Notes under the pieces: generated by a model | Database searches by the model: none | Seen by the model: only the letters and a program-made list of their open reading frames with translations | What the model was told of the DNA's origin: nothing | Position numbers and translations under genes: made by a program | Shown: positions 1 through 8,363 of the stretch, in pieces | How positions within the stretch are numbered: the first letter of the stretch is position 1 | Layout: the number at the start of each line of letters is the position of its first letter | NCBI RefSeq assembly: GCF_001884235.1 | Contig: NZ_MAOI01000067.1 | Location: forward strand, 1-64,000 | From: Bacillus paramycoides | GTDB lineage: Bacteria > Bacillota > Bacilli > Bacillales > Bacillaceae_G | Direction: 5' to 3' | DNA: 64,000 bases

Positions 1-38
1 TGAGGTGGGAGCCTTACTGCCCGTTAATGCGGGATAAA
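1..38 (-). repeat. 5' end of a bcr1-like repeat cut by the window edge
   Basis: The first 38 bases are the reverse complement of 30342-30379 with only two mismatches. Read on the minus strand, it begins with TTTAT followed by the CCCGCATTAACGGG hairpin, as the complete copy does. The rest of the element would lie left of the window. Confidence 0.75.
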
Positions 39-59
39 GAGGAAGATGGGAAGAAATAA

Positions 60-100
60 AAAAAGGAAGCTAACAATTTACCATGTTAGCTTCCTTTTTT
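60..100. terminator. Bidirectional terminator
   Basis: A 10-bp stem (GGAAGCTAAC with GTTAGCTTCC) is preceded by an A-run and followed by a T-run. It would end the minus-strand cystine symporter gene that stops at 102, and also any transcript entering from the left. Confidence 0.8.
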
Positions 101-101
101 A

Positions 102-1496
102 TTATGAAGCAATTTCTCCAGTTTTTACATCGTCTTGATTGTACGTATCTTGATCTAATTCACCAAGCCATTTACTAGAAATAAGACCTGCTGTCATAGA
201 GCCACTCACGTTAAGAGCTGTACGCCCCATATCGATTAATGGCTCAACCGAGATAACAAGAGCGACAATACCGATTGGTAAGTTCATTGTAGATAGTACG
301 ATTAATGCTGCGAATGTTGCACCGCCACCAACACCGGCAACACCGAATGAGCTAATTGCAACGACAGCGATTAAAGTTAAAATGAATTGTGGTTGTAACG
401 GATCAATTCCGACAGTTGGAGCGACCATCATTGCAAGCATCGCTGGATAAATACCTGCGCAACCATTTTGACCGATAGATACCCCGAAGGATGCAGCGAA
501 GTTTGCGATTCCTTCTGAAATACCAAGTTTTTCTTTTTGTGCTTCAATATTTAATGGCATTGCACCTGCGCTAGAGCGAGAAGTGAATGCGAAAGTTAAT
601 ACAGGGAATACCTTTTTTACATATTGAATTGGATTTAAACCAGATAGAGCAATTAATAATAAGTGAATGATAAACATTACGATAAGTGCTACATAAGACG
701 CCAAAACAAAATTACCAAGTTTTAAAATAGCATTTATATCGCTACCAGCAACTGTTTTCGCCATAAGTGCTAATACGCCGTATGGAGTAAGTCGTAAAAT
801 TAACGTTACCATTCGCATTACGATCGCATATGCAGCATCAAGCATCTTTTTAAATAACTCAGCTTGTTCTGGATACTTTCTCTTTACACCGAGAAAGGCA
901 ATTCCGATAAAGGCTGCAAAAATTACGACAGAAATTGTTGATGTAGGACGAGCACCTGTTAAATCAAGAAATGGATTTGTAGGTAATAACTCTAACAATT
1001 TTTGCGGAATTGGTGTGTTTTCAATTGAAGTAAATTTCTCTTCTACTAATTTCAAACGAGCAGATTCTGCATCTCCTTGTTGTAATCCCGTTGCCGAAAC
1101 ATCAAATCCCGCGCTCGCAGCGATACCGACAGCTGCGGCAATTCCTGTAGTAAGAATTAAGATTCCAATAATAAGACCACTGATTTTACCAAGGTTTTTC
1201 GTTAATTGTAATTTTGTAAATGCTGAAATAATAGATACTAAAATAAGTGGCATAACGATCATTTGTAGTAATTTCACATAGCCGTTACCAATTAAACCGA
1301 ACCAGTTATTAGATTCAATAATTACTTTAGAAGTAGGCTCATAAATGAATTGTAATATAAGACCAAAGATAATTCCGACTCCTAAAGCAGTAAATACACG
1401 TTTATTAAAAGATACATGCTTACGTTGCATATAATACAATACACCAACTAAAATGAGCATGACTGCGATGTTAATACTGACAAGCAGTGTATTCAT
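102..1496 (-). CDS. tcyP: L-cystine/sodium:dicarboxylate symporter (TcyP-like)
   Basis: This 464-residue polytopic membrane protein belongs to the dicarboxylate/amino acid:cation symporter (DAACS) family. It closely resembles Bacillus TcyP, which imports L-cystine. Many hydrophobic segments run along the whole length, and the family's serine-rich stretch (FTSRSSAGAMPLN) is present in the C-terminal half. An upstream in-frame ATG at 1541 exists, but the ATG at 1496 is preceded by a good GGGGGA ribosome site, and the protein then begins with a typical membrane segment. It is monocistronic and ends at a strong hairpin. The family is clear. The cystine specificity is inferred from similarity to TcyP. 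Confidence 0.85.
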   Translation of the reverse strand: MNTLLVSINIAVMLILVGVLYYMQRKHVSFNKRVFTALGVGIIFGLILQFIYEPTSKVIIESNNWFGLIGNGYVKLLQMIVMPLILVSIISAFTKLQLTKNLGKISGLIIGILILTTGIAAAVGIAASAGFDVSATGLQQGDAESARLKLVEEKFTSIENTPIPQKLLELLPTNPFLDLTGARPTSTISVVIFAAFIGIAFLGVKRKYPEQAELFKKMLDAAYAIVMRMVTLILRLTPYGVLALMAKTVAGSDINAILKLGNFVLASYVALIVMFIIHLLLIALSGLNPIQYVKKVFPVLTFAFTSRSSAGAMPLNIEAQKEKLGISEGIANFAASFGVSIGQNGCAGIYPAMLAMMVAPTVGIDPLQPQFILTLIAVVAISSFGVAGVGGGATFAALIVLSTMNLPIGIVALVISVEPLIDMGRTALNVSGSMTAGLISSKWLGELDQDTYNQDDVKTGEIAS

Positions 1497-1576
1497 GTTG
1501 ATTCCCCCTAATTCCAATATGTTATATAGAATATAAGTCAATAAAACCTATAAGTCAACTAGGAAATTGGGGGAAT

Positions 1577-1606
1577 TAAAAAAAGATGGCAAATTTGCCA
1601 TCTTTT
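1577..1606 (-). terminator. Terminator of the DUF2626 gene
   Basis: The palindrome AAAAGATGGC / GCCATCTTTT overlaps the stop codon at 1605. An A-run to its left is the T-run of a minus-strand transcript. Confidence 0.7.
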
Positions 1607-1847
1607 AATGTCCAACTCCAGGGACAAGTAAAAACGTTGTGTACCATGTAAATCCAATGAAGAACACTGTTAAATACGCCCCGAATACGTATATATACAT
1701 ACGCTCTGTTAATTTTAAATAGCTTAAAAGTACGAAGAAACCTGTTTGTCCTAAAAATAGTAGTGCGGTCGAATGCATATCCCCTAAGTAAAACATAACC
1801 GAGAAAATTCCAGTCCAAAAGCCGAGAACGCGAAACATGCGCTCCAT
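1605..1847 (-). CDS. yqgY: Small membrane protein, DUF2626 family (YqgY-like)
   Basis: This 80-residue protein has about three hydrophobic helices and starts MERMFRVLGFW, which matches Bacillus YqgY (DUF2626) as I recall it. Its function is unknown. The ATG at 1847 follows a GGAGGGAG ribosome site. The neighbourhood also fits, because yqgY lies near comG in B. subtilis too. A longer frame on the same strand covering this region is a shadow with no family resemblance. Confidence 0.75.
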   Translation of the reverse strand: MERMFRVLGFWTGIFSVMFYLGDMHSTALLFLGQTGFFVLLSYLKLTERMYIYVFGAYLTVFFIGFTWYTTFLLVPGVGH

Positions 1848-1929
1848 GCCATCTCCCTCCTTTTCTAGAAAAAGTAAAACCTCTCTTCATTATAGTTTAT
1901 TTTTCATACTATTGTAAATATTCGTTCAT

Positions 1930-1974
1930 ATAAAAGGAAAGAAGCCAACTATAATTGACTTCTTCTCAGATAGG
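1930..1974 (-). terminator. Possible terminator of the HTH regulator
   Basis: GAAGCCAA and TTGACTTC can pair with one mismatch around a short loop, and A-rich sequence lies to the left. The signal is weak and is supported mainly by its position just after the stop codon at 1978. Confidence 0.4.
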
Positions 1975-1977
1975 AAA

Positions 1978-2673
1978 TTAAATTTGAATTTTATAGTTAC
2001 AAGATTTACATCCGTCAAGTAGACTATCATTTCTTGTTAATTCCGCATTTGGGAATAGGATTTCAAAAATTCCTCTCATCATATCTCCGTGCATATTACA
2101 AATTTCAGTCGGATGATGAACAGCAACTTCTTTAAATGGGCAATTGTGTACATCATAGAAAATTTTAGTTCCATCTGTACTTAATTCAAAAGCAGGAGAT
2201 AAGCCAGCTGTTGAGAACGCTTCTTTTGCGATTTGAATTTTTTGTTCTATTGTTAAAGCTTCTTCACTTACATTTAACTGATGCATATGTTGTTCCATTA
2301 ATTCTTTACCAAATTGTTTTCCTGTTTCATAAAGTGCTTTTTCACCAGCTGCCCCAAGGCTAAGTAGTGAATTAAAAGCTACTTTCGCTAATAATTGATA
2401 ATCGCGAAATGGGAATTGTAACTGGATGACATCTTGAGACAAGACGTATAGTCTGCTCGGTCGCCCGCCCTTTCCAGTTTTCTTTGTTTCTGACTTTAGC
2501 ATATTAACATCTTCTAATTTAGATAAATGCAAGCGTGCTACGTTTGGATGAATGTTAAACTCATCTGCAATTTCTTGTACAGTTACGTAATTATGTTTTT
2601 GCGAAATGTATTTATAAATGTAATAACGAGTTGGGTCAGATAATACACCTGTAATTTTTAAAGTTTGTTCCAT
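1978..2673 (-). CDS. ArsR-like winged-helix regulator with C-terminal Cys cluster
   Basis: This is a 231-residue protein. Residues 1 to about 70 form a winged-helix DNA-binding domain (SDPTRYYIYKYIS... VTVQEIADEF... VARLHLSKLE). The remainder resembles the sensor half of regulators related to SufR. The last 55 residues hold four cysteines spaced C-X13-C-X29-C-X2-C, together with several histidines, which suggests a metal or Fe-S site. The ATG at 2673 follows an AGGTGGAG ribosome site, so the upstream in-frame ATG at 2703 is less likely. It is transcribed alone and divergently from comG. The ligand and targets are unknown. Iron-sulfur sensing is inference only. Confidence 0.7.
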   Translation of the reverse strand: MEQTLKITGVLSDPTRYYIYKYISQKHNYVTVQEIADEFNIHPNVARLHLSKLEDVNMLKSETKKTGKGGRPSRLYVLSQDVIQLQFPFRDYQLLAKVAFNSLLSLGAAGEKALYETGKQFGKELMEQHMHQLNVSEEALTIEQKIQIAKEAFSTAGLSPAFELSTDGTKIFYDVHNCPFKEVAVHHPTEICNMHGDMMRGIFEILFPNAELTRNDSLLDGCKSCNYKIQI

Positions 2674-2780
2674 GAGGATCTCCACCTTTATCACTTTATC
2701 CAAGATATTAACATTATAATACAGATAAACTTACATATAGGTAATTTCAGACAATAATTCGGAAATTGTTCATAATTTCA

Positions 2781-2832
2781 CAAACATATTTTTCCTTTTT
2801 GTTCTAGTGAAAAGACAAAAGTACTAATTTTT
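2781..2832 (+). promoter_or_regulatory. Possible ComK-box region before comGA
   Basis: One element fits the ComK half-site pattern AAAA-N5-TTTT at 7 of 8 positions (CAAA at 2781, TTTT at 2790). A second, poorer one lies near 2818. Their 24-bp separation is not a standard ComK spacing, so this is a tentative call resting on what is known of comG control in B. subtilis. Confidence 0.25.
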
Positions 2833-2878
2833 CTTTTCCAGTTTTTCATGATATATACATGGTGAGGAGGGAAGTTTG

Positions 2879-3922
2879 ATGAATGGTGTCGAGCTTTTTG
2901 CGAATATGATTATGAAAGAAGCTTGCGGGGTACAAGCATCGGACCTACATATTGTACCAAGGCAAAAGGATGTGGCGATTCAATTACGTATAGGAAAAGA
3001 TTTAATTACGAAACAGTATATTGAAAAGGACTTTGGAGAAAAGCTTGTTTCGCATTTTAAATTTTTAGCATCGATGGATATAGGAGAGAGGAGAAAGCCA
3101 CAAAGTGGTTCATTGTATTTACAAATCGATGGACAGGAAGTATATTTACGCCTTTCAACACTTCCAACAGTATACCAAGAAAGTCTCGTTATTCGCCTAC
3201 ATTTACAGGCATCTGTTCAGCCACTGTCTCATCTTTCATTATTTCCAAGCTCAGCGAAAAAATTACTCTCTTTTTTACATCATTCTCATGGGTTACTCGT
3301 GTTTACTGGACCGACGGGCTCTGGAAAGACAACGACAATGTATGCATTATTAGAGGCAGTTAGAAAAAGACAAACACGTCGCATCGTTACACTTGAAGAT
3401 CCGGTTGAAAAAAGGAAGGACGGCTTATTACAAATTCAAATTAATGAAAAAGCAGGTATCACATATGAGACGGGACTAAGGGCTATTTTACGTCACGATC
3501 CGGATATTATTTTAGTCGGTGAAATTCGTGATGAAGAAACAGCAAAAGTAGCTGTAAGAGCAAGTTTGACTGGACATTTAGTAATGACGACGTTGCATAC
3601 AAATGATGCGAAAGGAGCGATACTACGATTTATGGATTACGGTATTACACGACAAGAAATTGAACAATCATTATTAGCCGTAGCAGCGCAGCGACTCGTT
3701 GAACTAAAATGTCCGTTTTGCAAAGGGAAATGTTCAACTTTATGCAAATCAATGAGGCAAGTAAGGCAGGCGAGCATTTATGAGTTGTTATATGGATATG
3801 AATTGAAACAAGCGATTAAAGAAGCAAGTGGAGAGCATGTTATGTATAACTATGAAACATTGGAATCGGCAGTACGAAAAGGATATGCTTTAGGGTTTTT
3901 AGAAGAAGATGTTTATGTTTAA
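2879..3922 (+). CDS. comGA: ComGA, competence pilus assembly ATPase
   Basis: This is the cytoplasmic GspE/PilB-family traffic ATPase that drives assembly of the competence pseudopilus for DNA uptake. The Walker A motif GPTGSGKT lies at residues 144-151, and the Walker B region LVGEIRDEETA and an Asp box follow. The C-terminal part has a CPFCKGKC cluster. The length of 347 residues is close to B. subtilis ComGA. The ATG at 2879 sits 8 nt after GGAGG, while a TTG directly before it is too close to the ribosome site. It is the first gene of seven, and comGB overlaps its 3' end by 14 nt. Confidence 0.95.
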   Translation: MNGVELFANMIMKEACGVQASDLHIVPRQKDVAIQLRIGKDLITKQYIEKDFGEKLVSHFKFLASMDIGERRKPQSGSLYLQIDGQEVYLRLSTLPTVYQESLVIRLHLQASVQPLSHLSLFPSSAKKLLSFLHHSHGLLVFTGPTGSGKTTTMYALLEAVRKRQTRRIVTLEDPVEKRKDGLLQIQINEKAGITYETGLRAILRHDPDIILVGEIRDEETAKVAVRASLTGHLVMTTLHTNDAKGAILRFMDYGITRQEIEQSLLAVAAQRLVELKCPFCKGKCSTLCKSMRQVRQASIYELLYGYELKQAIKEASGEHVMYNYETLESAVRKGYALGFLEEDVYV

Positions 3923-4946
3923 GAGAAAATGGAGTTTAAGCGATCAAGTGTTACTGTTGAAAAGGCTAAGCGAGTTATTAGAAAAAGGTTATTCACTTTT
4001 ACAGGCGTTAGAATTTTTGCAGTTTCAATTACCTTCAGGAAAGAAAGATCAGGTACAGCGCATGATAGAGGGGTTGAAAAACGGACAAAGCTTGCATGAT
4101 TCTTTTCATCAATTAATGTTTCATCCGGATATGCTAAGTTATTTGTTTTATGCTGAGCGACACGGTAATATTTCTTTTGCATTGCAACAAGGGAGTGTGC
4201 TTCTTTATAAGAAGGATAAATATAAGAAAGATATGATGAAAGTACTTCAATATCCTATTTTTTTAGCGGTTTTTTTAATGCTTATTCTTTCTGTTTTCAA
4301 CCTCATTTTATTGCCACAGTTTGAAACTCTCTATAGTTCTTTACGTTCTACAACATCACCTCTTACGGAGCAAATTTTATTTATAATCAAATCATTACCT
4401 TACTTCATTTTTATCATTTTTCTTACTGTAATAATTGGGTTTAGTTTATATGTGTTTTACTTTCGAAAACTTCCTCCTATTCAAAAAGTAAAGATTTTAA
4501 TCCATATTCCTCTCATGAAAACATTTCTTATTTTAAATCATTCGCATTATTTTTCTGCTCAATTAAGTGGATTATTACAAGGGGGATTGTCAGTGCTAGA
4601 AGCTTTAATAGTAATGATGGAACAAAAGCATCATCCATTCTTTCAGTATGAAGCAACCAGGATTGAAAGACAATTAATTGCGGGAGAACAGTTACAAACT
4701 ATTATTGCTAAAAGTGGTTATTACGAAAAAGAACTTTCTTATATTATTACGCATGGACAAGTAAACGGTAATCTAGCAACTGAGCTTGGTGATTATAGTG
4801 AACTTATTATTGAAAAGATAGAACGGAAAATTAAAAACATTTTAGTTGTAATTCAACCGATTTTATTTACATGTATCGGGGTTATAGTCATTCTTATGTA
4901 TTTGGCAATGATTATGCCAATGTTTCAAATGATGAATTCAATTTAG
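3909..4946 (+). CDS. comGB: ComGB, competence pilus inner-membrane platform
   Basis: This 345-residue GspF/PilC-type protein is the membrane platform for competence pilus assembly. There are three clear membrane stretches, two in the middle (about residues 115-180) and one at the C terminus (ILVVIQPILFTCIGVIVIL). The duplicated GspF cytoplasmic domain is recognisable at residues 10-110 and 210-310. It overlaps comGA by 14 nt, which implies translational coupling. A second ATG two codons in is also possible. Confidence 0.93.
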   Translation: MFMFKRKWSLSDQVLLLKRLSELLEKGYSLLQALEFLQFQLPSGKKDQVQRMIEGLKNGQSLHDSFHQLMFHPDMLSYLFYAERHGNISFALQQGSVLLYKKDKYKKDMMKVLQYPIFLAVFLMLILSVFNLILLPQFETLYSSLRSTTSPLTEQILFIIKSLPYFIFIIFLTVIIGFSLYVFYFRKLPPIQKVKILIHIPLMKTFLILNHSHYFSAQLSGLLQGGLSVLEALIVMMEQKHHPFFQYEATRIERQLIAGEQLQTIIAKSGYYEKELSYIITHGQVNGNLATELGDYSELIIEKIERKIKNILVVIQPILFTCIGVIVILMYLAMIMPMFQMMNSI

Positions 4947-4956
4947 GGGGATTTGT

Positions 4957-5256
4957 ATGGAGAATGAGAAAGGTTTTACTCTTTTAGAAATGCTATTAGT
5001 AATGGTTGTTATATCTGTATTATTACTATTAATCATTCCAAATGTAGTTACACAGCGTTCCTCAGTGCAAGGAAAAGGGTGCGACGCATATGTAAAATCT
5101 GTAGAAGCACAAATACAAGTATATCAGTTACAGTATAATAAGATTCCATCAATAGATGCGCTTGAAGAGGGAAAGTATATTACTTCTAAAACATGCCCGA
5201 AAGGCGAATTAATCTATATTTCCGATGATGGTGCAGTATCTGTCGGGAAATCGTGA
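4957..5256 (+). CDS. comGC: ComGC, major competence pseudopilin
   Basis: This 99-residue type IV prepilin-like protein begins MENEKGFTLLEMLL. It has a short charged leader, a prepilin peptidase site before Phe, Glu at +5 and a hydrophobic helix. It is the main subunit of the competence pseudopilus and should be processed by ComC. Two cysteines (residues 44 and 75 by count) could form the intramolecular disulfide known for ComGC. It follows comGB by 10 nt, with a GGGGGA ribosome site. Confidence 0.93.
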   Translation: MENEKGFTLLEMLLVMVVISVLLLLIIPNVVTQRSSVQGKGCDAYVKSVEAQIQVYQLQYNKIPSIDALEEGKYITSKTCPKGELIYISDDGAVSVGKS

Positions 5257-5708
5257 AGCAAAAAGGTTTTACGTTTTTAGAAATGTTACTCGTTTTATTT
5301 ACTATTTCTGTACTGAGTGTTGTTGCGCATTTTAATGTTACTTCATTATATGAAAAACAAAGAGTTGAGCAGTTTTTGAAACAGTTTTCAAATGATGTTT
5401 TGTATATGCAGCAGTTAGCGATTAAGCGTCAAAAACAGTATACGTTACGATGGTATAAAGAGAAAAATATGTATTATATTTGGGAATCGGAGACGGAATC
5501 TTTAATTGCTAAGAGAGAATATGATAAAAATATACAAATTGATTTGCATACTTTTCCAAACCCGATGACGTATAATTTGAGGGGAAATATTAATAGGGGT
5601 GGTACGATTTTACTTTCGTATCGAAATTACAAATATGAGATTGTATTTCAGCTCGGAAGAGGGAGATTTACGTATCGTGAAGTGTCAAAAAGGATCAGTA
5701 ATGGCTGA
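5253..5708 (+). CDS. comGD: ComGD, minor competence pseudopilin
   Basis: This 151-residue prepilin-like protein starts MKQKGFTFLEMLLVLFTISV, with the cleavage site, Glu +5 and hydrophobic stretch intact. The GTG start at 5253 overlaps the comGC stop codon (GTGA), so translation is probably coupled. The rest of the protein is a soluble head rich in charged and aromatic residues. It is a minor pseudopilin by position and family. Confidence 0.9.
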   Translation: MKQKGFTFLEMLLVLFTISVLSVVAHFNVTSLYEKQRVEQFLKQFSNDVLYMQQLAIKRQKQYTLRWYKEKNMYYIWESETESLIAKREYDKNIQIDLHTFPNPMTYNLRGNINRGGTILLSYRNYKYEIVFQLGRGRFTYREVSKRISNG

Positions 5709-5997
5709 GATGCTAGTAGCACTAAGTTTATTAATGATGGCGGTATCGTTATTGCTCCCGCAAACGATATTGATTATGCAAGAAAGAAAAAATATACAAA
5801 TGCGCTATAAAGCATTTGTATTATTAAAAAAAGAAGCAACCTTATTCGTGTATGAGAATGAGGAAAAGCGAATAAAAGAGCAAGTTATAAAAGGAGTTGT
5901 ATATTACACATATTGGAGAGGAGATGAAGTTTGTACGATGTGGAATGATGTGAAAGGGAGAACGATGGAGCAATGCCTTTATGCAGAGAAAAAATAA
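5677..5997 (+). CDS. comGE: ComGE, minor competence pseudopilin
   Basis: This 106-residue protein has a short leader (KCQKGS), then VMAEMLVALSLLMMAVSLLLP, a prepilin-like segment with Glu near +5. The frame stays open back to 5599, but that extension runs inside comGD and would put extra residues before the leader. The GTG at 5677 gives the expected short leader, with a GGGAG site about 11 nt upstream. It overlaps comGD by 32 nt and comGF by 17 nt. Confidence 0.8.
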   Translation: MKCQKGSVMAEMLVALSLLMMAVSLLLPQTILIMQERKNIQMRYKAFVLLKKEATLFVYENEEKRIKEQVIKGVVYYTYWRGDEVCTMWNDVKGRTMEQCLYAEKK

Positions 5998-6442
5998 ATT
6001 AGAAGCGGGGTTCACATTAATAGAAATGATGGCGTGTTTGTTTCTTTTATTAATGTTCTTTTTACTTTTACCACGGCTTCATATTATAGGGATCGAAAAT
6101 ATACAGTCAAAAGGATTAAATGATTGGGAGTGGGATGTATTTTTAGAGCAAGTGCAAATGGAGTATCGTGAAGTATCAATAGGGAGAAATATAGTAATTG
6201 AAAATAATGAAAGTATTTTGCGTTTCCAACACCGTAATGGTGATGAGGTGACGTATGAAAAAGTGAATAGTAATCTTATAAGAAAAGTAAATATGCGCGG
6301 AAGGGAATTTATATTACAAAAGGTTGAAGCAGTTTCGTACAAATTAACACCTCATTTGCTATTTATATACGTGAAAGATATAAGTGGTGAAATATATGAA
6401 GGTGTTGTGATGCGCTATAGTGAAATTGGAATAGAAACATGA
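5981..6442 (+). CDS. comGF: ComGF, minor competence pseudopilin
   Basis: This 153-residue protein has the leader MQRKNKLEAG followed by FTLIEMMACLFLLLMFFLLL, a standard prepilin cleavage and membrane segment with Glu +5. The head domain is about 110 residues. The start ATG at 5981 lies inside the end of comGE and the stop overlaps comGG by 4 nt (ATGA), so the last four genes of the operon form an overlapping block. Confidence 0.9.
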   Translation: MQRKNKLEAGFTLIEMMACLFLLLMFFLLLPRLHIIGIENIQSKGLNDWEWDVFLEQVQMEYREVSIGRNIVIENNESILRFQHRNGDEVTYEKVNSNLIRKVNMRGREFILQKVEAVSYKLTPHLLFIYVKDISGEIYEGVVMRYSEIGIET

Positions 6443-6810
6443 GAAAACAAGATGGATTTGCATTGCCAGGAACAATTATTTTGCTGGTTTTATTAACTTC
6501 TTTTTTGATGTATGAAACAAATATGTTACTTTCGGATAAAAAATTTTATATTGAAATAGAACAAAAAATTTTTATGGAGGAACTTGTTGATCGAGCTATT
6601 GCAGATATAAAAAAAGACTTACAGCAAAAAGAAAAGAATGATACATTTTTATTTCAGTATGAAAAAGGAAAAGTGAGTGGAAAATATGTCTTTGAAAATG
6701 ATGTTATTATCATTTCGTTGCAGTGTGTTACGAAACAGAAAGTTTTTTATGTAGTGAGCTTTCGCTATAGGAAAAAGGATAATAAAATATTTGATTGGGT
6801 AGAAGGCTGA
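6439..6810 (+). CDS. comGG: ComGG, minor competence pseudopilin
   Basis: This 123-residue protein starts MRKQDGFALPGTIILLVLL. It keeps a Gly-Phe cleavage-like site but has Pro instead of Glu at +5, as is usual for ComGG and the related tip-type minor pseudopilins. The C-terminal part is highly charged. It is the last gene of the comG operon and is followed by a terminator at 6879. Confidence 0.88.
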   Translation: MRKQDGFALPGTIILLVLLTSFLMYETNMLLSDKKFYIEIEQKIFMEELVDRAIADIKKDLQQKEKNDTFLFQYEKGKVSGKYVFENDVIIISLQCVTKQKVFYVVSFRYRKKDNKIFDWVEG

Positions 6811-6878
6811 TATGTAAATGTAATTGAGAGAACTGGATGTCAATATTTATATAAAATATATATAGAAAAACCATGTAT

Positions 6879-6907
6879 CTCGATTCAAAAATGAGTCGAG
6901 TTTTTTT
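6879..6907 (+). terminator. Terminator of the comG operon
   Basis: The stem CTCGATTCA / TGAGTCGAG has 9 bp with one wobble pair and a 4-base A loop. Seven T residues follow. Confidence 0.8.
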
Positions 6908-7021
6908 ATGGGAATGGATAAATATAGAAGGTTAAAGTTTAAATTTTCTCAAAAAAGAGAAGGGTGGGAAGAGTATGATATATTCATGCTATCCGATCAT
7001 TTTTTTAAGGGAGATAGGTAC

Positions 7022-7672
7022 ATGGAAAATGAAAATCAAATAGTTGGAAATAAAGAAATGACGATTTTTGATCACAAAGGCAACACGATTGTGACAGAGG
7101 ATAGAGATGTACACATTATCTCAAGATTCGAAGAGCCTCTTATTGTCGTATTAGCAAATGTATTAAGTGATGAAGAATGCGATGAATTAATCGAATTGTC
7201 TAAAAATAAAATGGAGCGTTCTAAAATTGGTTCATCACGTAATGTAAATGATATTCGAACAAGTAGCGGTGCATTTTTAGAAGAGAATGAACTTACTTCG
7301 AAGATTGAAAAACGAATTTCATCTATCACGAATGTTCCTGTAGCGCATGGAGAAGGATTGCACATTTTAAATTATGCAGTGGATCAAGAATATAAAGCGC
7401 ACTATGATTATTTTGCTGAACATAGTAGATCAGCTGCTAATAATCGTATAAGTACTCTTGTGATGTACTTAAATGATGTAGAAGAAGGCGGGGAAACATT
7501 CTTTCCGAAATTAAATCTTTCTGTACACCCTAGAAAGGGAATGGCAGTATACTTTGAATATTTTTATCAAGACCAATCACTAAATGAGCTTACGTTACAC
7601 GGAGGGGCACCTGTTACGAAAGGCGAGAAATGGATTGCAACGCAATGGATGAGAAGAGGTACTTATAAGTAA
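7022..7672 (+). CDS. Prolyl 4-hydroxylase (2-oxoglutarate/Fe(II) dioxygenase)
   Basis: This 216-residue P4H is of the type characterised from B. anthracis, which hydroxylates prolyl residues using 2-oxoglutarate, O2 and Fe(II). The metal ligands appear as His127-X-Asp129 (AHYDYF) and distal His193 (LTLHGG). A basic residue near Lys200/Lys203 would bind 2-oxoglutarate. An ATG at 6908 would add 38 unrelated residues. The ATG at 7022 has an AAGGGAG site 8 nt upstream and gives the known family length. It is monocistronic. The physiological substrate is not evident from the neighbourhood. Confidence 0.9.
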   Translation: MENENQIVGNKEMTIFDHKGNTIVTEDRDVHIISRFEEPLIVVLANVLSDEECDELIELSKNKMERSKIGSSRNVNDIRTSSGAFLEENELTSKIEKRISSITNVPVAHGEGLHILNYAVDQEYKAHYDYFAEHSRSAANNRISTLVMYLNDVEEGGETFFPKLNLSVHPRKGMAVYFEYFYQDQSLNELTLHGGAPVTKGEKWIATQWMRRGTYK

Positions 7673-7720
7673 AAGCAAGCTAGCTAGCTTGTTTGATTGT
7701 GAAAAAATAGTGAGTATGTT

Positions 7721-7763
7721 ACGTTTTGTTCTTCATAGCATAAGAAGAACAAAACGTTTTTTT
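7721..7763 (+). terminator. Terminator after P4H
   Basis: A 14-bp perfect stem (ACGTTTTGTTCTTC with its complement) is followed by a T-run. A smaller palindrome (AAGCTAGCTAGCTT) lies just upstream, directly after the stop codon. Confidence 0.85.
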
Positions 7764-7827
7764 ATTAAATAAAGTAACATCTTTCGTTATAATAACAAAT
7801 AATAACGGATGATTGAGAGGGACGAAA

Positions 7828-8325
7828 ATGAAGTCTATATACATAACTGGTTATATGGGAGCAGGGAAAACAACAATCGGGAAAGCACTAAGTAAAGAAC
7901 TTCATATGGATGTTGTAGACACAGATCACCAAATTGAAGAGAAGCAAGGAAAGTTAATTCGGCACATTTTTGCCGAAGAAGGAGAAATTGTTTTTCGTGA
8001 ATATGAAAGTGAAATGTTGCGTTCACTACCAGCCCATAATGTAATTATTACAACTGGTGGAGGGATTATTGAACGCGCAGAAAATCGAAGGTGGATGAAA
8101 GAGAACGGCACTGTCGTATATTTATATTGCGATCCATATGTGATTGCAGAAAGGCTTCGTGAAGATACGACACGTCCGCTATTTCAGAAGAAAGATATAG
8201 ATGCATTTGTAACGAAATTCGAATCGCGCCGAGCTTATTATGAAGAGGCGGATATTCATATTGATACGACAAATAAGTCTGTAGAACAAATTATGAATGA
8301 ATTAAAGGGGAAGATTAATGTATAA
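7828..8325 (+). CDS. aroK: Shikimate kinase
   Basis: This 165-residue P-loop kinase phosphorylates shikimate in aromatic amino acid synthesis. The Walker A motif GYMGAGKT lies at residues 8-15. DTD follows at about residue 32, the shikimate-binding FREYE and TTGGG motifs come next, and there is an Arg-rich lid (REDTTRPLF). The start ATG at 7828 follows GAGAGGGA. A TTG at 7813 lies in the ribosome site. It is cotranscribed with yqzE. Confidence 0.92.
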   Translation: MKSIYITGYMGAGKTTIGKALSKELHMDVVDTDHQIEEKQGKLIRHIFAEEGEIVFREYESEMLRSLPAHNVIITTGGGIIERAENRRWMKENGTVVYLYCDPYVIAERLREDTTRPLFQKKDIDAFVTKFESRRAYYEEADIHIDTTNKSVEQIMNELKGKINV

Positions 8326-8363
8326 AAAAGTGGACATACTAATCAAGTAGAGGTGATGATAAT

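Noticed and set aside
1015-1281. Plus-strand frame within the cystine symporter gene
   Set aside because: It is antisense to a clear family protein and has no ribosome site or recognisable sequence.
7673-7700. AAGCTAGCTAGCTT palindrome as an operator
   Set aside because: It lies directly after the P4H stop codon and before a strong terminator. It is most simply part of the 3' end.
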